Assembly: GCA_938003855.1 (NCBI GenBank)
Contig: CALKXD010000098.1
Span: forward strand, 16,975-80,974
Direction: 5' to 3'
DNA length: 64,000 nucleotides
Source of the DNA: an uncultured Granulosicoccaceae bacterium
GTDB lineage: Bacteria > Pseudomonadota > Gammaproteobacteria > Granulosicoccales > Granulosicoccaceae
A program made the translations under genes and the position numbers. Positions within the stretch are counted from its first letter, which is position 1, and each line of letters opens with the position of its first letter. This document shows positions 18,140 through 26,144 of this stretch, piece by piece. The notes below the pieces were generated by a model, which saw only the letters and a list, made by a program, of their open reading frames with translations, was not told where the DNA came from and ran no database searches.

Positions 18140-19645
18140 ATGGCCACTGCAAAAGTTGTCAAAGACGAAGCGAGCAGCGCAACCGGCTCAGGGATACGCA
18201 CCGGCGCGCAGTACCTGGCCGGACTACGTGATGACCGCGAGATCTGGACTCAGGGTCAGCGTATCACCGATGTCACCGCCGAACCCGGCATGATGCGAGG
18301 CGCGCACACCCTGGCCTCCTTTCTGGATAAACAGCACAGCGAAGAGTATCAGGACACGGTGACTTATGTTGCCGAAGACGGATTGCGCTGCGCGATGGCG
18401 TATCAGGTGCCCAAATCTATAGAAGACATTCGCGCTCGCGGCAGCGCCTACTACGAGTGGGCTAAATGGTCTAACGGCATGTTCGGTCGCACACCCGACT
18501 ATAAAAACGCGTCGCTGATGGCGTTCTCCGCAGCCACGCCTTTTCTAGCGCAGGGCACCAAAGGCCCCGGTGGCGACGCCATGGCACAGAACATGGTGAA
18601 CTTCTATAACGATGTGCGCAGAAACGACAAGGTCCTGACCCATACGCTGGTCAACCCGACAGTCAATCACGCGATGGCGGCGTCGGGAAAATTCTCCGAA
18701 AAAGTAGCGTTGCAGGTAGTCGAAGAAACCGCCGACGGGATCATCGTCAATGGCGCACGGCTACTCGCCACACTGGGACCGCTGTCCGATGAAATAGAAG
18801 TTTTCCCATCGACGGTGCTGCGTGCATCAGAAGAGAACATTCCCTTTGCCTTTGCGTTTGCTATTCCGATTGCCACACCGGGACTGAAACTGATCTGTCG
18901 CGATACCTACGACCACGGCAAGTCCAACTTTGATGCGCCGCTGTCGTCCCGCTACGAAGAAATGGATGCCGTGGTTATTTTTGAAAACGTCCTGGTTCCC
19001 TGGGAGCGGGTGTTCATGTACGGCCAGCCGGAATTGTGCAACCAGGCCTTTGGCACCACCAATGCTGTCGTCCACATGGCTCATCAGGTGGCTTGCGGCA
19101 AACTGGCCAAGTCCGAGTTCATGGTCGGCTTAATGTGTGCGATCGCCAAGGCGACGGGCCGCGATAAAGACATGTACACAAAGGGCCTGATCGCCGAAGT
19201 TATGCAAATGACAGAAACCGTCCGCGCCCTGCTCTATTCTGCAGAAGCGCAGGCACACGAAGATCAGTACGGCAATTTTGTGCCTCTCAGAGGGCCGCTC
19301 GATACCTCGCGTAACCTGTACCCGAAGATGTACCCGAGGATGGTTGAAATACTTCAGCTGATTGGCTCATCGTCACTGATGGCCACCCCCTCCGAGGCCG
19401 ATTTCTCAAATGAAATGGCCAACGACGTCGAACAGTACTTTCAGCTTACCAACCTTGAATCCAGAGACCGGGTTGGCCTGTACCGTCTGGCGCATGATGT
19501 TGCCGTTTCAGGATTCGGCAATCGTCAGGCATTATATGAGCGGTTCTTTTTCGGACCACCGGGACTGATGGCTTCTGCCTACTACGATATCTACGCCAAA
19601 GACCCGCTAACCGAACGCGTAGAGTCACTACTCGCTTCTAATTAG
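18140..19645 (+). CDS. hpaB: 4-hydroxyphenylacetate 3-monooxygenase, oxygenase component
   Basis: I choose ATG 18140 (AAGG nine bases upstream), giving 501 residues; the track start adds 17. The start GIRTGAQYLAGLRDDREIW is characteristic of HpaB, as are RTPDYKNASLMAF, the mid-region FDAPLSSRYEEMDAVVIFENVLVPWERVF, and GSSSLMATPSEADF. It belongs to the acyl-CoA dehydrogenase-fold FADH2-dependent monooxygenases that hydroxylate phenols ortho to the OH. Reduced flavin should come from the reductase encoded 352 bp downstream. The stop TAG is immediately followed by the long inverted repeat. Confidence 0.92.
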   Translation: MATAKVVKDEASSATGSGIRTGAQYLAGLRDDREIWTQGQRITDVTAEPGMMRGAHTLASFLDKQHSEEYQDTVTYVAEDGLRCAMAYQVPKSIEDIRARGSAYYEWAKWSNGMFGRTPDYKNASLMAFSAATPFLAQGTKGPGGDAMAQNMVNFYNDVRRNDKVLTHTLVNPTVNHAMAASGKFSEKVALQVVEETADGIIVNGARLLATLGPLSDEIEVFPSTVLRASEENIPFAFAFAIPIATPGLKLICRDTYDHGKSNFDAPLSSRYEEMDAVVIFENVLVPWERVFMYGQPELCNQAFGTTNAVVHMAHQVACGKLAKSEFMVGLMCAIAKATGRDKDMYTKGLIAEVMQMTETVRALLYSAEAQAHEDQYGNFVPLRGPLDTSRNLYPKMYPRMVEILQLIGSSSLMATPSEADFSNEMANDVEQYFQLTNLESRDRVGLYRLAHDVAVSGFGNRQALYERFFFGPPGLMASAYYDIYAKDPLTERVESLLASN

Positions 19646-19646
19646 T

Positions 19647-19800
19647 GCCTATCCAGAAACACGGTGTCGCGAGGATCATTCAGGTGCGTGAGATTTTGCC
19701 GACCACAGGTAGGCGCTTAGTTGTTCTTAAGTAACTACACGTGGTCGGCAAACTATGGCGTGCCTGAGTGGTAGGCAGTAGCGCTTGTTTCTGGGTGGGC
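19647..19800. repeat. Long imperfect inverted repeat (60-bp arms, 34-bp loop)
   Basis: The left arm 19647-19706 (GCCTATCCAGAAACA to TGCCGACCAC) pairs with the right arm 19741-19800; 40 of 60 positions are complementary, with the inner ten perfect (TGCCGACCAC/GTGGTCGGCA) and the outer 15 nearly so. The loop contains CTTAAG with partial symmetry. The right arm matches the single copy at 17406-17465 much better (53/60) than its own partner. It starts one base after the hpaB stop and looks like a REP/MITE-like element that inserted as a pair. It could also terminate transcription between hpaB and the reductase gene. Confidence 0.7.
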
Positions 19801-19997
19801 GATAATCAGCCGACAGTTCGCCACCAGACACCGGTACTGTGGTGTCTGCGCGGCGCGACTACGCAGGAAATTGCTCTTGCACCTGCGGGGGCCGGGCACG
19901 CTGACCCGGCTGTTGCAAAATTATTGTGTACCGCCTGACAATACCATCAGACACTAACACGCAGACAGTCACCAACAGCAAATACAAGGATAACGCG

Positions 19998-20954
19998 ATG
20001 GAAGATGCTCCGTTCAGCTCAAGAGACCTCCGTGACGCACTCTCAACCTTTGCGACCGGTGTTACGATTGTCACCTCAGTGGACGGCTCCGATGCGCCCA
20101 TCGGCATGACAGCATCGAGTTTTAATTCCGTCTCTATGGACCCGCCACTGATACTCTGGAGTGTCACCAAATCAGCGCTGTCGGCTTTAGCATTCAAGCA
20201 GGCCACACACTTTGCCGTACATATTTTGTCGAGTGATCAGGTCGCCTTATCGAATCGCTTCGCAAAGACCGGTGAAGACAAATTCAGCGGCACAGACTAC
20301 ACCACCAACCAGCATGGCGTACCGCTGTTGTCGCACTGCGCTTGCCGCTTTGACTGCAGCACCTGGGCTACCTATGAAGGTGGCGATCACTGGATTATTG
20401 TCGGCAGAGTCGAGGCGATCACCCGCGCCAATACCGAGTCGCTGGTGTTTAGCGCTGGCGCTTACTCCACCGCCAGCCCGCTGCGTAACATACAGCCTGG
20501 CACCGACACCGTAGACTCGCGTTCACATCCCATAGATGGCTTATTGATCTATAATTTGTCGCGTGCCTATCGACAGATGTCCGGCCATTTCCACAGCGTC
20601 GTTCGCGACAGCGGCCTTACCGTGCCGGACTGGCGGCTGTTGGCATCGCTTCACGGGCGCGCCAGTCGCAACCTGCCTGAGCTCGCAGAACGCACTTTCA
20701 TTGACATTGAATCCCTGACAGACATGCTGCAGGGGATGGAAGAAAACGGTTTGTGCAAAGTGACCAGAGTAGACGGACAGCTACAGGTGGAGGGCACAAA
20801 TGCAGGCCATGACCGGGTCGAACATCTGATCAAGCTTGGCAGGCAGCACGACGAGCTTGCCCTGCAGGGCACCGATGACAATGCCCTGCCAGAACTGATC
20901 TCACTGTTGCGCCGCATCGTAGTCAATTGCAGCAACATAAAGAGCCAGCACTAG
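19998..20954 (+). CDS. Flavin reductase fused to MarR-like domain (C1-type 4-HPA hydroxylase reductase)
   Basis: I choose ATG 19998 (AAGGA eight bases upstream), giving 318 residues. Residues of about 1-165 are a flavin reductase domain (FATGVTIVT, GMTASSFNSVSMDPPL, HWIIVGRV). From about 180 it is a MarR-like winged helix (LTVPDWRLLASLHGRASRNLPELAE, then SLTDMLQGMEENGLCKV). The same layout and nearly the same length occur in the C1 reductase of Acinetobacter baumannii p-hydroxyphenylacetate hydroxylase. There the MarR-like part is autoinhibitory and 4-HPA binding relieves it. It would supply reduced flavin to HpaB only when substrate is present. Confidence 0.85.
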   Translation: MEDAPFSSRDLRDALSTFATGVTIVTSVDGSDAPIGMTASSFNSVSMDPPLILWSVTKSALSALAFKQATHFAVHILSSDQVALSNRFAKTGEDKFSGTDYTTNQHGVPLLSHCACRFDCSTWATYEGGDHWIIVGRVEAITRANTESLVFSAGAYSTASPLRNIQPGTDTVDSRSHPIDGLLIYNLSRAYRQMSGHFHSVVRDSGLTVPDWRLLASLHGRASRNLPELAERTFIDIESLTDMLQGMEENGLCKVTRVDGQLQVEGTNAGHDRVEHLIKLGRQHDELALQGTDDNALPELISLLRRIVVNCSNIKSQH

Positions 20955-21245
20955 TACCAACTTATAGAAGCCACCACAAGTTTGGGCCTGCCGAACCACG
21001 CTTAGTGACTATCTATATAACGATGCTGCAAGCACTGTAAAATCCGTTATAGATTAACTGCAAACGTCAATTCTGTTTAAGAAACGCTGACTATTTCCCT
21101 AAGCGATGATTTTTCGCGAGACATCCGTTAAGATGCCTTGGCAACTAGCCCTCCCGGAGGCATGACAGTATCTAGATCTGTGCAGGAATTATTCACTCCC
21201 GCTGGTTGATTACCTTTATTGTCTACCTACTGGAGTTACATCACG
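20955..21245. other. Intergenic region, possibly a decayed repeat copy
   Basis: No gene is visible in these 291 bp. CTGCCGAACCAC followed by TTAGTGACTATCTA near 20985-21015 resembles pieces of the 60-bp repeat (TGCCGACCAC and TTAGTGCCTATCCA), but order and matches are too poor to call a copy. The promoter of the secreted-protein gene should lie here. Confidence 0.25.
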
Positions 21246-22139
21246 ATGTTTATCAAATGGTTAAATGCTTCCACCCTCACACTGGTGGTGGTCACCGCCA
21301 GTGCCGCCGCCTCAGCACAGAGCTTTCCGGAGTGTACTCTGGCAGACTCCGATCCAGATGGTGATGGTTACGGCTGGGAGAACAATGCAACCTGCCGTGT
21401 CGCAGACCCGCTGGTCCCCCCTGTCATTACTCGCAATGACAACGGCCAGACAGTCAATCAGACACGTGCCTACTGGCTTGAGTCAGACCTGACTGCCGAC
21501 AGTGTTACCTGCCAGAGCTATATTTTCTACCCGGACCCGGCAGACAGCTCTACAGGCTCCTACATAGCCGATCCGTTCAGCCCGGTTTACACACACACTG
21601 CGGACGGACAGGTCACTCAGACAATAAACGGCAATTTTGCCGGTACATCAAGCTGGTCAATCACCGACGGCATCTATAGTGGCGCGGCATTTATGTCTCA
21701 GACGGCATTTGTTGACGTCGACTTCCAGGCTGCCAATGCAAACGCCAGCAGAGGCTGGAGCAGTGCTGCGGGCTACTGGCAATGTGACGGAGCAGCACCA
21801 ACCGGCAGCCCGCCGCCAACACCGGCCCCGTGCATTGATACGCCGCCAGCCGGTGATGGATGGGGCTGGAACGGTTCTACAAGCTGCCAGATCGCCAAAC
21901 CACCGCAGTGCATTGATACCGACCCGGTAGGTGATGGCTGGGGCTGGGATGGCACCAGCAGCTGCCGCATCACTACGACGCCGGTTTGCATCGACACCGA
22001 CCCGGTAGATGATGGCTGGGGCTGGAACGGCTCGACCTCCTGCACCGTCGGAAACCCGACCGAGGGCCCCTGTGTCGACAGTGAGCCCGTTGGCGACGGA
22101 TGGGGATGGAATGGCGTGACTTCGTGCGCTATCCCATAG
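21246..22139 (+). CDS. Secreted protein with five CBM10-like GWGW repeats
   Basis: I choose ATG 21246, giving 297 residues with a signal peptide ending near ASAQS. One repeat (DPDGDGYGWENNATC) follows the signal, a unique domain of about 150 residues comes next, and four repeats close the protein in the pattern C-[IV]-D-x-x-P-x-[GD]-DGWGWxGxxSC. Each has two cysteines and an acidic turn before DGWGW. The G-W-G-W-[ED]-x-x-x-S-C core recalls CBM10-type cellulose-binding modules of marine and soil gammaproteobacteria, but each repeat is only about 35 residues. The function of the middle domain is unknown. A cell-surface or extracellular polysaccharide-binding role is an inference. Confidence 0.65.
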   Translation: MFIKWLNASTLTLVVVTASAAASAQSFPECTLADSDPDGDGYGWENNATCRVADPLVPPVITRNDNGQTVNQTRAYWLESDLTADSVTCQSYIFYPDPADSSTGSYIADPFSPVYTHTADGQVTQTINGNFAGTSSWSITDGIYSGAAFMSQTAFVDVDFQAANANASRGWSSAAGYWQCDGAAPTGSPPPTPAPCIDTPPAGDGWGWNGSTSCQIAKPPQCIDTDPVGDGWGWDGTSSCRITTTPVCIDTDPVDDGWGWNGSTSCTVGNPTEGPCVDSEPVGDGWGWNGVTSCAIP

Positions 22140-22153
22140 ACGCTTAGCGCGAC

Positions 22154-22272
22154 CACCTGCATTGCGGCATTGGCGCTTCAATGCAGGTGACAGAGGCAAA
22201 CCTGGATTGGCTCGATGATCAGCTATACTTAACGCGAAATCACCTATAACTATAGTGATTTTGCTGTTTTTC
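22154..22272 (+). terminator. Two hairpins after the GWGW-repeat gene
   Basis: CACCTGCATT-N16-AATGCAGGTG (22154-22189) lies just after the stop. A second stem, AAATCAC...GTGATTT (22237-22261), is followed by TTGCTGTTTTT. The second has the better terminator shape on the plus strand. The 275-bp gap between convergent genes otherwise holds nothing recognisable. Confidence 0.5.
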
Positions 22273-22414
22273 AGCCTTGCCAATCACAATAGTGTCTTGC
22301 TCGACAAACCCGGTCATTTGCACCGGGCTGATCAGTCATCGTGTGCCACGAGTACGAAGTATTGTGCGTAATACATACTGGCCGGCCCGCATAGATTACG
22401 CAGCCTGACCAGCG

Positions 22415-23170
22415 CTACTCTTGCCGGTTGAACCGGGAGTGCTCCAGAAAGTGCAACACCTGATCAATCACCTCGCCGGCCCGCATGATGAACGTATGGG
22501 TATAGGGTAAATCGATGAAGTCGGTCATTCCAACGACTTTGGTGTTTTCGAGGGATACTTTGCCGTCGTCAGGGTTTGGCAGCAGCTGTGAAAGCAGCGG
22601 ATTAAATGTCCGGGTTCCGGCTATGACACCAACGGGGTAATCTACCGGCCCTAATTGTTGTGGAATGCTGTGCTTATCGGTACCGAGCTGCATGCCCGCC
22701 GGCCCGTTAATCAGAGAGTAGCCGGGCGCATTGCGCAATTGATCAACCACCTCACTGCCCTGATTCGGCGGCGCGATCATCACCACTTTGCCAAGTGATA
22801 GAAAATCGTTGTGCTGCAGATAATACCGCACCAGGATGCCACCCAGCGAATGGGTCACAAAGTGCACATTCGCACTGGGCGCGCATTGCTCATAACCCCG
22901 TGTTTTCACCGCTAGCGGGGCAAGCTCTTCGATCGGCTTATGTCGCGACGGGTAATTTACATTAACCACCGAAAAGCCTGCTTTTTGCAACGGGGCCACA
23001 AGCGGCGTCATTGAGCCCGAGGTACGTGCCAACCCGTGAATCAATACAACGCAATCTGCCAGTGCCACTGCACCGCCCATGGAAGCCGCCAGCACAAGTG
23101 CCGCTGTCACAATCAGGCGCCGCGCAAACGCCAGTGCGTTTATTACCAGTGCGTTTATTAGCAAAGTCAC
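22415..23170 (-). CDS. Exported lipase/esterase-like alpha/beta hydrolase
   Basis: 251 residues. The N-terminus has a long hydrophobic signal (RRLIVTAALVLAASMGGAVALA). The mature part starts CVVLIHGLARTSGSM, an oxyanion-hole HG block, and has the nucleophile elbow THSLGG. The catalytic His is probably in LPYTHTFIM near the C-terminus, with an Asp between. It resembles small triacylglycerol-lipase/PGAP1-type hydrolases. The GTG start overlaps the xylB stop (GTGA), so it is coupled to a sugar kinase, an unusual pairing. A tandem 15-bp duplication (CAGTGCGTTTATTA[CG] twice, 23131-23160) lengthens the pre-signal region (LINALVINALAF). Confidence 0.78.
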   Translation of the reverse strand: MTLLINALVINALAFARRLIVTAALVLAASMGGAVALADCVVLIHGLARTSGSMTPLVAPLQKAGFSVVNVNYPSRHKPIEELAPLAVKTRGYEQCAPSANVHFVTHSLGGILVRYYLQHNDFLSLGKVVMIAPPNQGSEVVDQLRNAPGYSLINGPAGMQLGTDKHSIPQQLGPVDYPVGVIAGTRTFNPLLSQLLPNPDDGKVSLENTKVVGMTDFIDLPYTHTFIMRAGEVIDQVLHFLEHSRFNRQE

Positions 23171-24627
23171 GTTGTTGCCGAGAGTGGTTTCACCGCTGGA
23201 TACAAGGCCTGGAATCGCTCGTAGGCGTGCAAGTAACTGTCCCGCAGCGCGGTCACCGGTTCGACCGTTCTAGCGACAGGGGCAGCCCGACAAACGACCA
23301 TCGGATCGGCACTCTCAGCGGCAATCAGGCCCAGTCGTGCGGCACCGAAGGCCGCACCAAACTCCCCTGCCGTCAATATGTCTACCGGGCGATCCAGTGC
23401 CGTGGCAAGACTGCGCAGCCAGTACTCAGATTGCGAACCACCGCCGACAGCGGTCACTCGCGAGACATCACTGCCGGCTTCTTTCAGTGCATGCAGGTTG
23501 TCGCGGAACGCGAAGCTCACACCATCGAGTATCGTGCGGGTGATCTCTGCTCGCGATGTTGAGGTAGTCAATCCCGCAATAACCCCGCGGATGTGAGCAT
23601 CATTATGCGGCGTGCGCTCGCCCGACAAATACGGTAGAAATGTCAGCGACGACGGCGCCTGAAGCTCAGTGCCGAGCGCGTTGGTAAGATCGGCCGCATC
23701 TTCGCCAACCAGTCCGGCGTACCAGTTCAGTGAATCGGTTGCCGACAGAATCACACCCATCTGGTGCCACATTCCGGGCAGTGCATGACAGAACGCATGC
23801 ACCGCACTGCTGATGTTGGGCTTAAAGCTATCGTTACTGACAAACAGCACCCCTGAAGTGCCCAGCGATGCAAACGCCGACCCTGCTTCAATGGTACCCA
23901 GACCACAGGCCGATGCCGCGTTATCACCGGCTCCACCCGCCACTACAACTCGATTATTCATGCCCCAGCGATCAGCCAGCCCGTCACGCAACTGGCCGCT
24001 GACTTCTGTACCTTCTACCAGTGATGGCATTTGATCTCTGGACATTCCGGTGGCTGCAAGAATCTCGTCAGACCACTGGCGATTGGCAATATCCAGCCAG
24101 CCCATACCCGATGCATCAGACATATCCGACACGCTTTCCCCGGTCAGCCAGAGACGTAAATAATCTTTGGGCAACAGCACTTTCGCCACCTTGCTATAGA
24201 CCTCCGGCTCATGCGCTTTGCACCAGGCTAACTTTGGTGCGGTATAACCGGGAAACACAATATTGCCGAGGATCGACGCGATCGTGCTATCAGCATTCAT
24301 AGCGGCTGCTTCAACATAGCTGCGAGTGTCGTTCCACAAAATACAGGGACGCAGCACCTGATCCGATTTATCCAGCAAAGTGGCCCCGTGCTGCTGACCC
24401 GATAGACCAATACCCCGGACAGCGGCGAGTTGGTCGGGATGCGACTCTCGCAACGCATCAAAGGCCTGCTCGGTGGCACTGACCCAGTCCGCCGGTGCCT
24501 GTTCACTCCAACCGTGATGCAGGTTCGACACCGTCAGCGATGCAGATGCGCTTGCAACAATCCCTTGCGTATCATCGATGAGTAAGGCTTTTACCCCAGA
24601 GGTGCCAAGATCGATTCCCAGGTACAT
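23167..24627 (-). CDS. xylB: Xylulokinase
   Basis: I choose ATG 24627 (GGAGAG eight bases upstream), giving 486 residues starting MYLGIDLGTSGVKALL, as in XylB. FGGY-kinase motifs are present: GLSGQQHGATLLD, CILWNDTRS, the ATP-domain GGAGDNAASACGLG and the C-terminal AVGGGSQSEYWLRSLATALDRPV. It would phosphorylate D-xylulose for the pentose phosphate pathway. No xylose isomerase or xylitol dehydrogenase is adjacent, so a related ketose as substrate is possible. The downstream lipase-like gene overlaps its stop codon. Confidence 0.88.
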   Translation of the reverse strand: MYLGIDLGTSGVKALLIDDTQGIVASASASLTVSNLHHGWSEQAPADWVSATEQAFDALRESHPDQLAAVRGIGLSGQQHGATLLDKSDQVLRPCILWNDTRSYVEAAAMNADSTIASILGNIVFPGYTAPKLAWCKAHEPEVYSKVAKVLLPKDYLRLWLTGESVSDMSDASGMGWLDIANRQWSDEILAATGMSRDQMPSLVEGTEVSGQLRDGLADRWGMNNRVVVAGGAGDNAASACGLGTIEAGSAFASLGTSGVLFVSNDSFKPNISSAVHAFCHALPGMWHQMGVILSATDSLNWYAGLVGEDAADLTNALGTELQAPSSLTFLPYLSGERTPHNDAHIRGVIAGLTTSTSRAEITRTILDGVSFAFRDNLHALKEAGSDVSRVTAVGGGSQSEYWLRSLATALDRPVDILTAGEFGAAFGAARLGLIAAESADPMVVCRAAPVARTVEPVTALRDSYLHAYERFQALYPAVKPLSATT

Positions 24628-24868
24628 TTTTTCTCTCCAGACAAATTTTTTTGCAAGCAACGACAACCACCAACACGTGACCGAGTCGATGTCAAATTAA
24701 AGACACTGACGATGTGCAGGGTTTAAATGTTAATACGGTCAGCGCAGAGATGCGACTGACACACGGCCAGTATGCCTGTAGTGACCCGAAGGCTGCCACC
24801 GTGCAGGGGCGCTATGAGCGCGTCAGTGCTATTGCAATGTGGCTGATCCAACCACCAAAGCCGGGGCG

Positions 24869-25969
24869 TTACTGTGTTTCGGGCAGGTCTGTTGACAGAG
24901 ACAGCGCAATATCTGCATCTCTGATCTGCTTTTGCACACTTTCTACGTCGCGAACAAACGCTCCATATCGCCGGGCTTGTTGTGGCAATGCAGCCAGTGC
25001 AGCCTCGGCTGACAGCTTGTCGGGGAAGATACCGACGCTCAGACCATATTCATTCCTTGCCGCCCGACGTAAACGGAACAAATAGATCGATGTCGGGTAG
25101 TCGTTAAACTGCTGAGCAAAACGCACCAGAAAAGGGCGATTAGCCGTTGATCCGATCTGAATCAGAAAACTGTCTTCGGGCTGAGCAAGGATCCAGTTGT
25201 TATCACGATCCTCGACCGTGGTGCCGGGTTCCACGGGAATAGACGCCGAGACAGCCGCTGACCGGACCTCTGACGCGACAGGGTCTCCGGGCTCAAGCGG
25301 ACGGATCAGCGGATCATCAACGTTGCTCTCTACCGCCGGAGTTACCGCCGCAACGAGTGCGCCGGTATCGACAGTTGCAGCGGTGGACACTGCGGCCACG
25401 CGGGGTAATGCCGCAACGATGGCCGGATCCAGTGCTTCGGTGTCTGCGGATGTTGCAGTGTCTGCGTCAAGTGGCAAGTCGGGCGCCGGTTCAGGCAGCG
25501 CGGCCTGCACTATTTCGTCAGTTACTACAAAAGGCTGAGGCTCTGCGTTGTCCTCAACCGCAAACACCCGCACGCTGTCATCGACCGGTAAAATCCCGGT
25601 GGCAGGCTTCGGGGAGGTCTCGACGCTGGCTGTTGCAACACGACTTTGATCGCTCGCTGCTGGTGTCTCATTGCTGCGGGTAGCAAGGCTTTTTAACAAT
25701 GCCACGCGTTCGGCAGTCAGCGGCTCAACATCGGCGGCAGCGGGTTTCTCTATAGTCGCGGTTGGCAACGGTAATTGCGCACTGACTACGGCACGATATG
25801 GATCGGCGGTGCCGTACAAAACGTACCAGATGCCATAACAAAACACACAGAGCAACAGAAGCTTGAACAGCACCGACACACCGTCGAGCACCCAGGATAA
25901 CGCGGCATAAGGTGAATTGTTGATACGAGCGATGCGCAAATCTTCACGTATCTCGCTGACTAGACTCAT
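24869..25969 (-). CDS. Inner-membrane SPOR-domain protein
   Basis: 366 residues: a short cytoplasmic N-terminus, one transmembrane helix (VLFKLLLLCVFCYGIWYVLYG, about 33-54), a low-complexity Ala/Pro/Val/Asp-rich periplasmic linker of about 200 residues, and a C-terminal SPOR domain (about 262-340) with FLIQIGSTANRPFLVRFAQQF and YGLSVGIFPDKLSAEAALA. SPOR domains bind denuded peptidoglycan glycans at division sites, and this layout matches DamX-like or generic SPOR proteins. The linker varies strongly in the family. A role in septation or cell-wall sensing is inferred. It stands alone in its neighbourhood. Confidence 0.8.
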   Translation of the reverse strand: MSLVSEIREDLRIARINNSPYAALSWVLDGVSVLFKLLLLCVFCYGIWYVLYGTADPYRAVVSAQLPLPTATIEKPAAADVEPLTAERVALLKSLATRSNETPAASDQSRVATASVETSPKPATGILPVDDSVRVFAVEDNAEPQPFVVTDEIVQAALPEPAPDLPLDADTATSADTEALDPAIVAALPRVAAVSTAATVDTGALVAAVTPAVESNVDDPLIRPLEPGDPVASEVRSAAVSASIPVEPGTTVEDRDNNWILAQPEDSFLIQIGSTANRPFLVRFAQQFNDYPTSIYLFRLRRAARNEYGLSVGIFPDKLSAEAALAALPQQARRYGAFVRDVESVQKQIRDADIALSLSTDLPETQ

Positions 25970-26144
25970 AGATTCTCGAGCTTCCCGATAGGCTGTTTAC
26001 TCAAGCCCGCTACTTTGCAACATCTCGGGCTTGTCAGCAGTTTTCTTACTGCTTTGCCATCATGAACTAGAGAAGCAAATTTGCGTTTATAGACCAACTA
26101 CCTTGTATGGAGGATGACGTAATTATGCGACTTTTCATGCCTGG

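Noticed and set aside
20979-21020. Possible third copy of the 60-bp repeat
   Set aside because: Only short pieces match (TGCCGAACCAC, TTAGTGACTATCTA) and their order differs from the repeat, so it cannot be told from chance.
21780-22135. CRISPR-like or minisatellite array
   Set aside because: The repeated DNA here encodes the GWGW protein repeats in frame with variable spacing and sequence. There are no identical direct repeats with unique spacers.
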